64,000 bases of DNA from Cephalotrichum gorgonifer (taxonomy: Eukaryota > Ascomycota > Sordariomycetes > Microascales > Microascaceae), in NCBI GenBank assembly GCA_900312665.1, contig ONZQ02000012.1, positions 375,279-439,278 of the forward strand. The letters are read 5' to 3'. The notes beneath the pieces are model-generated. The model was given only the letters and a program-made list of their open reading frames with translations, was not told the DNA's origin and searched no databases. The translations under genes were made by a program, and so were the position numbers. Within the stretch, counting starts at the first letter, position 1. Each line of letters starts with the position of its first letter. Below are positions 32,472 through 43,926 of the stretch, one piece after another.

Positions 32472-34115
32472 CTACCAGCGGTCCTGGCGCATGGTATTCG
32501 TCTGGTAGACCTCCTTCTGCACTTGAATCGCTGCGCCAAGCCCCGGGGCTGACTGCGAGCCCGAATACTGTATCTCCGTCTTCGTGGTCGTCCTCAGTCC
32601 CAAGAGTCTCTCCTCATCTACAACAGCAGCACCTACGAGGGTCATCCGTGTTAGAATAAGCTGGAAATAATCGAAACGCAAGATGATGGAAAAGGCTTCC
32701 AGCGGTAATCCACATAACACTTGGGAACGATCCATAGGAAGGATATGAAATGGGTTCTACTTACCAGTATTGTCATCTGTAATGCTGCGGTTCCCAGACT
32801 CGGTGGTACGAAGGTCATACTCCGCCTTATCAACAAGGGAGTCAGCGCTACCCCTGGGATTGGCGCTCCTCTTGGCCCTGGTGCCCCTTGAAGCACCATT
32901 CGAGCCTGGATTACCACCACTGCCGCCAATCGTGTTGATATTGTAGCTTGGCCTTTCGCCTGTCCAACTCATGCCCAGCGATGGGAAGTACTTCGCGAAG
33001 AATGGCCGCAGGGTAGGCAGGCTAGAGCAGGTCAGGGCGGAAGCGAGCTCGCCGATGGACCAGCCGGAGGACTCGACGTGCTGCCAGGTGACATCGTCGG
33101 TCAAGTGTAGGTACTTGATTCGGACAACGGAAATACCGACGGTACTAGGAAACCGCTTCACATTAATAACCCAATTGATCAAACCCGCGTCTCTCTACGC
33201 AGGGGCTTACTTACAAGAATCCGAGCGAGAAGATGCCGAACAGAAGCAGCTTCTGTGTCCTCTTCAAGTTCAACTGCTTAAGGGCTGGAAGCGGTAGCAG
33301 GAACACAGCGATGTCCGTAACGATATTGCCCGCGGCATTGACGTAGATCTGCGGCTCGTTCGGCATACACTGGGCGTCTATGGTCTTGTCCCAGAGTCCC
33401 TGGATGGGGCGGCATATGAGTATGGCGATTAGGACCTGTGCGAAACTCCAGGCTCCGACGACGATGATGGCGACTATGTAGACTATGCGCATGTTCTGGA
33501 CGGCAAGGATGCGGTAGTATTGGAAGAGGAAGGTCATTTTGGCACCGAAGAGGCCGGCGCAGTAGAGCAGCAGAGTGATCCAGAAGCACTAATAGAGAAA
33601 GAAGTCAGTCAAAGTTTGCCAGACAGGAATATGCGGGAGACAATAGGGAGGAAAAGGGGGGAAGCGGCGGCCATACCTTCCAATACTCCTTGATCAAAGT
33701 AGGGGGTTGAACAGCGAAGATGTGTTTACCGAGACCATACTTGGTCGCTGAAATGGAATTATCCGTCAGTCACAGCTCTGACTCTCACCAAATACCGGAT
33801 ATGCCGAATACGCACATAGTGCAATAGTAATACCCTCGCCCCATGTTACCACCTATTAGACCTCATGTTAGTTCACCTAACTATACCTTATAATGTGGGT
33901 ACTAAGTTTTCGTGGCATACCAGTGTGATTATCGCTGCCCAGTCATCGATGCCCATCTTGTTGATGATGGCCTTTCTCGTCCATATGCGCATACCCACCA
34001 TGATCGTCGCGACGGTGAGGCAAAGGACGACGTAGAAGATGCTCACCCAGGACCTGTCATCGTAGTAGCCGGGGATGAGTTCTGGGGGAGGCGCGCCCGC
34101 GCTCGCGTCCGCCAT
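32472..34115 (-). CDS. Rhodopsin-domain / PTH11-like integral membrane protein
   Basis: Six exons on the minus strand: 34115-33921, 33852-33816, 33747-33677, 33588-33215, 33144-32765, 32632-32472 (TAG), 405 aa. It is a seven-helix membrane protein of the fungal rhodopsin-like domain family, related by fold to PTH11-type receptors. Visible helices: FYVVLCLTVATIMVGMRIW, then ITLLLYCAGLFGAKMTFLFQ, VAIIVVGAWSFAQVLIAILIC and NIVTDIAVFLLPLPA; short sequence blocks such as CRPIQGLWD and LLLFGIFSLGF are family marks. The last ~110 residues are a hydrophilic tail rich in Gly, Asn and Ser that probably faces the cytoplasm. No CFEM domain is present, so it is not PTH11 itself. It converges with the feruloyl esterase gene, 368 bp away. 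Ligand unknown. Confidence 0.85.
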
Positions 34116-36396
34116 TTTTCCTGGTTATCGTTTGCGTGGAGGAGGTTTTCGGTGTCGTTGGATTGTACTCGACTTATACAGCGGTTAGAGTCATGCCAGC
34201 AGAAACATGGAAGGTCAATCCGTCTCCAGGTAAACGAAGAATGAACGTGGAAGTGGGGCTATCTTTATTATCATCAACTCCATTGAAAGGAAGGCTTGGT
34301 ATGTGGCTGGCGCTGAAGGAGGGGGAGCTCTGGCTGAAGAGCGACGCTTTGTCCCCTTGAAAAATCCCGACCTCAACTCCCAGCTTCTGGGAATGGCCCA
34401 GCGTTGTGTCAAAGCGTTACATCAAAGCGCGGTAGAATGTGGGTCCGTGTCGTCGCTAAATTTATTATGAACCAAGGTAACACCTTAGCGGGATGAGGAC
34501 GGCTCAGCCAGACCAATTACCCCAGACTTCCGCTTGGGCGACTACCATGCCACGCCTCAGAGTGCCCTCCATGATCCCTGCTCAGGACATGATCATCGAT
34601 TTTTGCTTCCCAATTCGGGAGGGACCCCGCACGCACGGTCGATCGCCTGGGGTAGGTGCACAAACAGAGAGAGAACGCTGCCTGCGCCAGCTCCAGCAAA
34701 ACGAGTACTAGTTACCCGTGGGCCCTCCAACCACGGGAACTTCGTAACCAATACTCCGTATTACCAGAACTCTGGCTGGTGCTGATGACCCGACTCTTGG
34801 CCCTGCACAGCACGGACGCACTCCCTGCGTTTGCAGGATTGGAGATCCTAGCGTTAACCCAGATTCAAAACTTGCAGCGAGCCCAGAAGCTAGAGGCTGC
34901 TAAATCTCTTTCAAACTCACCACTTATGGTGCCCGCCCTCATATCATACCATGGATATTCGCCTTGCCGAGGCCTACAATGGCAATTTAATTCCGAGAGC
35001 AACCGCGCCAATTCGGGCATGGGATGCTTCCGTTACTGTGTAACTGTTGATCCTGGACAGGTTCCTGGACCACAGGTGCATGTAAATAGCTTCGGAAATT
35101 CGCGGCAGCATATTCACATCTATCAAGGACCGCAGGCACACCCTCTGGCGAGCTTCAGATAGAGGACGCACTGACTACTACGTGAACGCAGGTATGGTAT
35201 GTGGTACTTTGATGTTCCTCCCCGTAGTAATTCTAGTGTGTGGTACATTGGACCAAAAATTCGCAACCGCTTACCCCAAAAGGTTAAAGACGTCTGTACG
35301 CGAGGGGGAATCGACGATGCGGGGTACCTCCAAATCCAAAGTCTCATGTTTCCCGGAAACTATCAGCGGCGCGTCCTCGCCCCTGTCTGTAGTACGCACG
35401 ACATGGGGACTTATTACATGGTTGTGGCGGTTTTCATAACAGCCTAAATACGAACGTCCTCGCCCACACGCGATACATGTAATGGACAAAGCGCTGGGGC
35501 GTCCATCACAGCCTAAATACCTCCCTGATATGGTTAGTAAGGTAATATTACCAGGGGTTGAACCACTCCTGCCTCAGCTTGAGCAAGGGGTGAGCAGGGT
35601 CAGCAAAGGCGGAACCATACTGTTTGGGCCGCCCCAGCTACAGCAATACTTAGTCATGCGAATACGATTCCTTGGTTCTAACCTGATTGCACGACTCGTA
35701 CGTGAGCCCAGGAGCTCGGCTCGGGCCATCGAGTGTGACTTTGACCTCTGAACACCCTGGCTCCCCAACCTGTGACTTCGACAAGCCCCCCCTGAGCCGT
35801 CCCATTGACCTCTTGATATGAGGTTTGGACAGGTCATTAGCCATTCTCTATGCAGTCGGAATTTGGAGTTCTGGCGCTGTAGCTCTATTGGTTCCATTAT
35901 TCTGAGAGGCGCACTTCGCAATGTTGGGTGTAAGCTCGTGAACGGGGATGCTCCGCTGAGTTGTACTCCGTGAAATGGTTCACTTGATCACTACGACTAT
36001 CTCTTCAAGCTAGGCGGCTTCTGATGATTGTGAGGTGGACGCTCAAACTGATACCCTCTGAATTCTAGTGGTTGAGGCTACTAGAGACCAGGATGCATAA
36101 AATTGAGGTGAGGCTGGGATACTTAAGTATCGGTCTTATACCTGGCAGGCCAGGGGATATAAGTAGGGATATTACATTCCCCCCCCTTTTTTTCCTTTTT
36201 AATATCATAGGGAGCTATCGTATCCTAAGTTATCATTTTATAGCTTTAACAATATTAGATATAGAGATGGATCTATATGTGCCCCTGATCCCTCCTTTTG
36301 GTCCATGTTTTCTATTAACTTTTACATTTAAATCAGTACTTATCCTCTTCTTGCTGGGAGGATGGGGTTGAGGACGAGGACGTACCAAGTTACTAT
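34116..36396. other. Intergenic region with a coding relic and AT-rich pocket
   Basis: About 2.3 kb. It contains the possible gene relic at 34926-35445 (listed separately) and an AT-rich pocket at about 36190-36345 with long T runs. No intact gene is supported. Confidence 0.45.
34926..35445 (+). pseudogene. Possible relic of a small secreted protein
   Basis: Protein-like segments occur in successive frames: a Gly/Gln block with NSFGNSRQHIHIYQG (about 35082-35127), then TDYYVNAGM (about 35175-35198), then WYFDVPPRSNSSVWYIG (about 35204-35254) running to a stop near 35447. The pieces look like consecutive parts of one protein, but they need frame changes with no good donor or acceptor between them; GGTATGGTATGTGG near 35191 may hide a small duplication. 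This suggests a broken gene. It could also be an intron I have not recognised. Confidence 0.35.
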
Positions 36397-38277
36397 TCAC
36401 GCCCCTTGCGACAGCATCCTCCTCGTAGCATCCGCATTCCGCGGCACAAACCGCACGTGATGCACCCTCGGCGCCACCCTCGAGTTCTCGTCCTCCAATA
36501 ATCCCCTCAGCGGGTCTGCCGCCTCGGGGTTCGGCTCGTTCTGTGCGGGAAGCAGCTCGAAATGCGCAATGAGGTGCAGGAATACAGTGTACAGCGCCTT
36601 TGACGCGAGCTGGCTGGCGACGCACATGCGGCCCCCGATTCCAAAGGCATACTGGTGTCGGTGGGCCTGGCTCTCTCCTCCCAGCCACCGCTCTGGGGCG
36701 AATGTGTCGGGGTCTTGGAAGACGGCCGGGTCTGTGGGTGAGGTTGTTAGCGAGCTGGGACCTTGACGGAAACTATCCGTCGTTAGAGTATTTTTTTCTG
36801 GGAACAAGAGGTGGAGCTAACCTCTCGAACACGCCCACGAGTTTAGGAACACCACCGTCTTCGGCGGGATGACGGCCCCGTTCCAAGTCACTTCGCTGTG
36901 CGTGGCCTTTGGCAGCGCCAGCCGAAGTACCACAAAATACCGACCAATCTCCTTCGTCAGCGCCTCGATGTACTCGACCTTGGATCCCGCCACATTCAGA
37001 GCCGTCAGGAGAGCCTCGTCAGCCTCCACGATCGCGCGGTACGCCTTCTCCTGGATATCAGGGCGGTACGCAAGCAGGAGGCACGCCCACATCAGTGACC
37101 GCTTACTCGTGTCCGCGCCGGCCATCATGCTCAGGCTGACGCTGAGCAGTTCCCCCTCCGATAGGCCCTTGCTTTCCGGGTCCCGGAGGACGTTGCCCTG
37201 GATGCAGGGCTTGTCTACGCCCCGGGCGATCTCGGCACGGAGATTGGCCTGCAGCTTCGCATGGTAGGCGTGCCGCCTCTTGCCAATGTCGGCGAGATAC
37301 GACCCGTCTTGTAGGCCGAGGAATTCTGCGATCGTGTTGAGGGGGCGGAGGAGGGGGATGTAGTTTGCGTAGTTGCTGGATGTCTCGCGCAGGCGGGAGA
37401 TCTCCTCCTCAATGTGAATAATTTCCTTGAGGATGCTATCTGTGGAGAAGTCACGCATGTCCTCGACGCTTAGGATGGGATGTCAGAAGTCTTGCTTTTT
37501 GTGTTGAGGTTTGGAGAAGCGCGATGTGCCGGGTGTTGGGGAGTTCGCTTACCGGGTGCCGTAGCTGACTGTGAGACTCAGGTTCATGGCGAACTTCCGC
37601 GCGGGCCCGATCACATCAAGGGCAACCTTGCCTCCTTGACAGCCGCGGAGGATATCGAGCAGGAAGGCCCTAGATTCCAAGCCGAGGATCTAACATGACT
37701 CCGTCAGAAGAAATGACCCCCCCCCCCCCCCCCCTCTTCCTCAAGCAAGTCAACAGGAGCGGACTAGACTACGTACCGGCAGATAGCTCTCGACACTAGG
37801 CCGATTCAGGGCCGACGCCGCCACCTTCCTCCTCCGCTTACAGCTATGATCCCACGGGCTCGTGCCTATGCTCGTGACGGGACCGTTCCCCTGCACCTTC
37901 TTGTGCAGGACGTAGAATATGGGCCTTGAGTTTGTGGCCTCGCGCTGACGGATGAAGAGCGCCTCCGCGGCCGCCGCGCTGTTGACCACCACTACCGTCG
38001 AGCTCCCTAGCTGGACTTGGAAGACGTCCCCGTACCGTGCGGCCCAGAGACGGAACTCCTCGGCTGTGATCTTGTTTCTTAGGGACGGCAGGCTGCCCAC
38101 GAGGGGGAAGCCGAGCGGTCCAGGGAGGTTGGGAACACGGAGGCGGTAGCGCTGGAGTTCGTTGTAGGCGAGGTAGAGAGTTAGTAGGATTGCTGGGGTG
38201 GCTAGGACGAGGAGGACATAGTAGGGTGGCTGGATTTCGGCCGCATCGCCTATGATGGAGAGTAGTGTGCCCTTCAT
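36397..38277 (-). CDS. Cytochrome P450, CYP504-like (phenylacetate hydroxylase family)
   Basis: Four exons on the minus strand: 38277-37777, 37689-37553, 37468-36822, 36731-36397 (TGA), 539 aa. A hydrophobic N-terminal anchor (VLLVLATPAILLTLYLAY) is followed by the Pro-rich hinge LPGPLGFPLVG. The I-helix oxygen-binding motif is AGADTSK; the ExxR motif is EIGR; the haem loop FGIGGRMC has the Cys ligand at about 465. The ALNRPSVESY and FLNSWACSRDPAVFQDPDTFAPERW segments resemble phenylacetate 2-hydroxylase (CYP504), which opens phenylacetate breakdown to homogentisate in fungi. It would sit in the endoplasmic reticulum membrane and need a P450 reductase. An intron holds a C-run of about 18 bases (37717-37735), a likely length-variable site. 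Confidence 0.88.
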
Positions 38278-39104
38278 TGTGATGTTCTAAAGGCTCTTAT
38301 GTCAGGCCTCCGCTTAAATTCACACCGTCTGTACAGCTCGGAATTCCAATATCAACCCGACTTACTACCGACATGTCAATTCATATATCGATGGGTATTT
38401 AAGTAGTAGTAGCTGATGGGTCTTGAGGAGGATGGCCTGGTGTAACACACAACCTACAAGTCCTTGATAGCAAGAGGGATTAAGCGAGGTCATTCAGGCA
38501 AATGTATGCTTCAGGAATCGGCCCAGCTACATTTTTCTATCTTATGGTCCATCTTAGCTCACGTAGTAGTTACTTTTAAAAATTTGTATTATGGCCCTAC
38601 CTAGTTTCTCCTTCCATTGCGTAACGTAGTCTCGGACACCGACAGGGGGCACAACATCACCGGCATGAAGAAGGCTAGCATGGATCAAGGTCCATGGTGA
38701 CTATTGCATCATCGCCTAACCCATCACGACATGGCTGACATGTGGAGACCTGCATACGCTTTAGCAGATGGTTGCATGCCAGTTAATTCCTTCCGTTCTT
38801 AATCAAGTTGCTCCGGTTGGCAACCCCTGTTTGACTCTTATCTTTGCACTCCTGCTTTCTAATCATTCCTCCGGTCTTCGGATCGCCTGACCCCACTGAC
38901 TGGAGCTCGCTTGGACAATCGATGTGAATACTCCCCAGCTTCTTATGGCTAGACCACTCCTGCTCGTAAAACGCCAAGACGTGTTGTTGCTCGCTTATGG
39001 CTCCCGGCAATTAAGGTCAATGCTCGTATGTTTTCATTGATTTTGGCATCTACCATAGACGGGAGTTATACTGTATACCGCCCCACATAGCACCACGGTG
39101 CGTG
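38278..39104. other. Intergenic spacer
   Basis: About 0.83 kb, AT-richer than the genes beside it, between the start of the P450 and the end of the dipeptidase on the same strand. It should contain the P450 promoter. No gene is seen. Confidence 0.4.
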
Positions 39105-40780
39105 TTAGACATGTTCATCAGCCTTCACAACCTTATGTCCGTGGTTGCCCCCCTTGACATTGAACTGGTTCGGCACCCCCCAGCCCTCCCTGACGGCCCT
39201 CTCGCGTGTCTCGCGGTACATGTAAGGCGAGCTCCTGTAGTGAGTGTGCCACTCCCTACCCTCCCATTCCTCCTCCACGGGCTTCTCCCCCTCAGCCCGG
39301 ATTTCCTGGCCGCGGCGCTCGATGTCGGCCCATACCCGTAGAAGATTTTCCCCCGCCAGCCCCCGTATCTGGTCGTCTGTAGCCCCGCGGGCCATTAGCA
39401 GTTCCATCAAATCGGGGAATTTGGATACGTCCTGCGTGATGAATTTTGTTAGCTTATAGTCCCCAACAAGAAGGAGAAAGTAAAAAGAAAGGAAGCTATC
39501 CACGTACCTCTAGGCCGGCGGGAACGTGTGGCGTCCCACTAAAGTCAGAGCCGATACCTACGTGCTCCCACCCTGCCACCTCGGCCAGATGCCAGATATG
39601 GTCTACTACGTCGTGTATCGTAACCGCGCCTGGGTCTTTCATGTTCAAAAACCGGTTCACAAACACCGCCATCACGATCCCCCCGTTCCTACGGACGCTC
39701 CTCAGGACATCATCCGGAACGTTCCGCAGGTGCTCCGTTACCGCGTAGGCCCCGGAGTGCGAGAAAATGACTGGCGCCCGCGCGAGCGACAGCACGTCCC
39801 TCATCACCTGGTGCGACACGTGCGACAGGTCCAGCATCATCCCCAGCCTGTTCATCTCGCGCACGTACGCGGCCCCGAACCGCGTCAGCCCCCTATCCTC
39901 TGCTCCGGCCGCCACGGAGGATGCTGAGGTCGCCCAGGCGTTGTCGCAGTTATGTGTCGTTGTTATATACCTCACGCCGAGGTCGTATGCCTGCCTTATC
40001 GCAGCGATGGACCCCCCGAGCTGGTGGCCGCCTTCGATGCCCAGCATCCCGGATATCTTGCCCGACTTGAAGGCCGTACGCACGCATGAGGGGGTCGTGC
40101 AGTAGGTGAAGACGTCGGGGTGCTCTGCCATGAAGCGCTTCGCGACATCGATTTGTTCGAGGGTGTCGCGGACAATCCACTACGTCACCTTCATTAGACC
40201 CTAACTCAAGGATGAAAACTCCACTCCCCCCGCCGCTGCCCTAAAACCTGCAGGTTCAACATACCGACGGGTCCTCAAAGTGCTTCTGCGCCTTGTCGCA
40301 GTGCACATAGACACTCCAGAACTGCCCGCCCATCTGCCCCTGTCTCATACGCTGAATGTCCGTGTGTCCGAGAAGACGCTGTGTCGGGTCGAACCTCCCG
40401 TCGTAGATGCGATTCTGCAGTTCGATTCGGATCAGCCAGGGAAGGTCGTTGTGACCGTCGATGAGCGGCGTCGTCTCCAGCACCCGCTTCGTCCGCAGGG
40501 CGTAGTTGGTTAGGTCAGTGGGAGCTTCACCCGGTAGGAGCCAGGTTCCCACTGTCGTGAATGGCACGGTGAGAAAGGCGAGGCCAGCTGCCCCGAGGGC
40601 ATATTTCCAGCGGCGAAGCCACGATGGCTGGCGCTGTCGCGGGTGGACTACCAGCGCGGTGTCTACATCGTTGCGATTCTCCTGTCCGGCCATACCTGGT
40701 CCTCCTGAAGCACCGGTTGGCGCATCATCTGCCGTCGTCAGCCCGTCCATTCTCGTCGTCGTGGTCTTCGGCTCAGCCAT
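39105..40780 (-). CDS. Membrane dipeptidase, peptidase family M19
   Basis: Three exons on the minus strand: 40780-40265, 40179-39508, 39431-39105, 504 aa. It is a zinc dipeptidase of the renal dipeptidase type, cleaving dipeptides and some cysteinyl-glycine conjugates. The N-terminus is hydrophilic (Thr/Gly-rich), then one membrane helix (ALGAAGLAFLTVPFTTVGTW, about 80-100), so it should be a type II membrane protein with the enzyme outside or in a lumen. Zinc-site motifs in order: DGHNDLPW (HxD), GIEGGHQ with the bridging Glu, HNCDNAW, DLSHVS and FSHSGA, and GIGSDFSG near the end. Family members such as GliJ act on glutathione-derived intermediates in epidithiodioxopiperazine pathways, but no such pathway is visible here, so general peptide or glutathione-conjugate turnover is as likely. 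Confidence 0.9.
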
Positions 40781-41661
40781 TTCTTGTTCTGTCGAGGTGA
40801 TTACAAGGGAAGGTAGCAACCCGTGCCTGAGGCACGGGCACCTAGATTGTTCACGATTTAAACCGACCTCGGATTGCTCCACCCGTGCCTTATAAGGTTT
40901 TAAGGCCAGGGTTTTTGGCTCAAGGCACGGGTGCGACTTCGGCTGGAGCGGCGCGTGGCTTAGGTCGTATCTACATTATCTATCAACGTGTGTGCATGGC
41001 GCTAAGTATTGCGTGCTTCGTGCGTTGTGGACTGGTTGCGGAGATCATGTACCCCACCCTCGACATGGCCAGGTCGGTGTAGGCCAATCACGACAATTTT
41101 GACCAAGGAATAGTAACGAGAAGGGAGGGTTAAAGGTCATCACGACTGCCGAAGGTTCCAGGGGATTCAAGGGAATACTACGCAAGTGGGGACAGATATT
41201 GATACAACTAGCCAACCCTGCAGTGTAATCATATAATGATCTCAGGAATTACTAATAAGCAGGATGTGTGCAGCTGCATTGCTCAAAACCGGATGTTACG
41301 AGTGGTCGACTACTAACTAAGTCGAGCATAGAGCTCAAGATGATATGAGGAAAGCTTAAAAGAGTAGGTGATCACCGTTCCAAATGGCGCAATTTAACCC
41401 TCGGTCTAACGTAGCCGGCATATCGGAAGCGATTCGGAGGCCCGACGGTTCGGGAGACCGAGAAAACAATGTCAACTCCATGAACGTGGTGGATATCATA
41501 GACAGGGGCGATACAGAGGCGTGGCTTTGTATTTAATACACGCAACCCCTCCATCATTATATGAGTACCCACTCGTGCTGTAGCATAGCACTTTTATCAT
41601 TATCATCTCTTGGTCTAGAAGAAAGTGCACGTAAGCTGTGACTTGCCAATTGCTAGTAATC
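40781..41661. other. Divergent promoter region
   Basis: About 0.88 kb between the divergent starts of the dipeptidase and the MFS gene. A palindrome-like pair of AAGGCACGGGTG / CACCCGTGCC-like segments occurs around 40820-40935. No gene is supported. Confidence 0.4.
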
Positions 41662-43407
41662 ATGACCGACACCGGCCGAGAGGACAAGGAGGTGGGCTCT
41701 GTCGGAGCCGGGAGCTCCCAGGCTGCTAGCGAATCTGCGTCTCGCAAGCGACTACTAAGGAAATCAGACATGCTAGTGATGCCTGGGTTGGGTGAGTTTA
41801 GCCTCTCCTCCTCCCTTGATTCCATGACACGCCCTCTCTCCCCTCCCACCGGTATAAGCCACGCATAGAATGGAGACTGACTGAGCTCCCTAGCTATCGC
41901 ATACTTCACCCACACTCTCGACCGTGCAAACTTAGGAAACGCAAAGACCGACGGCCTCGAGGCCGACCTAGGCCTGAAAGGAAACCAGTACTCCCTCCTC
42001 CTGGTTCTCTTCTACGTCCCATACGCGCTCTTCAACATCCCGTGGACAATCGCAGCCAAGAGATTCAACCCGAGCGTCATCATCCCTGCCGCGGTCGCCA
42101 TCTGGGGTATCTGCACGCTCGCAGCCGCGGCGACCAAGAATTTCGGGGGCATCATGGCCACGCGCATCGTCATGGGCGCCGTCGAGGCCGCCTACAAGCC
42201 CTGTGAAGTGTACTATCTCTCGCTGTTCTACACGCGCAAGGAGATGGGTGTCAGGGTGTCCATCATCGGGCAGATGGGGTTCATAGCGGGCGCCGTGAGC
42301 GGGCTGATCTCGTGGAGTGTTTTCCGGTGGACGGGCGGGCTTCATGTGAGTGATAACTAGAGCCTGAGCGCGGGCACATCATTCCTCACTGAAAAGCAAA
42401 AGGCCTGGATTTCAAGAGCTACGTGTGCTAACGAATGGGAAAACGTGACTAGGGCTGGCAGTATCTCTTCCTGATCGAGGGATCCATCACTGTCGCCGGC
42501 GCCATCTTCCTCTTCGCGTTCGCCCCTCGAAGCGTCGAGAAGAGTGGGTGGTATACCGAGGAGGAGAAGACCCTCGCCAAGAAGCGCCTCGAGGAGGACA
42601 CGGAGGAGAAGGACAAGCAGTTCCGGTGGAGCGATGCCAAGGCGCAGCTCCTCCACGGGCCGACGTGGGCATTTGCCTTCCTGGCGCTCATGTACGGCGT
42701 CGGCGTCGCCAGCAGCTCTAACTTCCTGCCCGTGAGTATCTACCCGTTGCCCTGCCACTTTTCTTCCGTTTTCTCCCCTTCTTTTCCACTGTTGCACTAT
42801 GTACCCAGTTGGACATATGTCCGGTTCTAACAAACGCATATACAAGTCTCTCATCAAGCGCCTTACAAAGGACACCGTCACCGCAAACCTCTACACAATC
42901 GGTCCCAACCTTGTCGCCTCCGTGATCCAGATAACAGCGACCTGGACCTCAGATCGCACGCAACATCGCGCCAGCATCGCCGCCGGCACCGTCCTAGTCT
43001 CCCTTCTAGGCTGGGTCCTCCTGGGGACGCTTGATCTCGTGGCCAAGCCCGCCGTGGGCTACTTCCTGACCTTCCTAATCACAGGCTTCACTTTCATCCC
43101 GAGCAATATCGTGCCTGTATGGCTTGCGTCCAACGTCCCAACTACGACCGGCCGTGCCGTTGCGTTAGGCCTCAACTACGCCGCCATGAACCTCGCGGGT
43201 ATCTTCTCGTCCCTAGCGTTCCGGGCGCAGGACGCGCCTGTCTATAAGCCCGCGCTTATCACATCGGGGGTCACGCAGGGCGTGTTTGTGGTTGCGTCCT
43301 TGGCGCTGAGGCAGTACTATGTGAGATTAAATAAGAAGCTGGATAGCGGCGAGCTTGTGTGTGCGCCCGGGATGGAGGGGAGGCCGGAGTATCGGTATGC
43401 TATTTGA
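41662..43407 (+). CDS. MFS transporter, allantoate permease (Dal5)/ACS-type
   Basis: Four exons: 41662-41791, 41894-42345, 42453-42731, 42847-43407 (TGA), 473 aa. It belongs to the anion:cation symporter group of the major facilitator superfamily, which imports allantoate, ureidosuccinate, vitamins or related organic anions with protons. Visible: DRANLGNAKTDGLEADLGL after TM1, GNQYSLLLVLFYVPYALFNIPW, the family motif TRIVMGAVEAAYKPCEVYYLSLFY, the central loop with KEKDKQFRWSDAKA between two six-helix halves, and IKRLTKDTVTANLYTIGPNLVA. Around twelve helices are expected; the protein is slightly short of the usual ~500 aa, mainly at the N-terminus. It starts about 0.9 kb from the divergent dipeptidase. 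Substrate unknown. Confidence 0.85.
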
Positions 43408-43926
43408 AACGGGAGAGGATATTCGGCAAGCCAACGTCTTTGAAGTGGTCACTACGAGATGACGTCGCAGGGCATGAAGCCAAAGTTCGAATTCGCTTTC
43501 TGAAGGCATATATATATATGGCATTGGCTAATCTCTGTCGAGGACACGATAACTCGTGGGGGTAATAGACATCTCCGATACGAGCATGCGCATACACTTG
43601 CTTTTTCCGTACGCTGATCGCTATTACTGGCTATCCTCTTCCCGCTGCCGCTCTAACCGCCGCGCGCAATGCAGCCATGGTGGGTCCGCTGGGTCAACAA
43701 GAGGCCAATAACGGTGGCTCCTACGACTGGACAAACTCTCATTTGCAATGAGACAGGGCTAAATTGTGTCGGGTGATCACCCACATATGTTGGTATTTGA
43801 TTTTGTTCTAGGTCGGGTTTCTTGCCGCCGGGCGTGGGATATAAAGACCTGGATCCTGCATTGCTCCTTTCACTTTGACAGGAAAGAAACGCCTTTGCGG
43901 ATATAGGCTTGCTATCCAGAAGAAAC
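43408..43926. other. Intergenic spacer
   Basis: About 0.52 kb between the MFS gene and the second P450. It contains the TATA element of the P450. No gene is supported. Confidence 0.4.
43839..43846 (+). promoter_or_regulatory. TATA element of the second P450
   Basis: ATATAAAG lies about 81-88 bp upstream of the P450 ATG. Confidence 0.45.

Noticed and set aside
42357..42881. A 174-residue frame opposite the MFS gene
   Set aside because: Antisense to exons 3-4 of the transporter; Leu/Arg/Glu-rich shadow.
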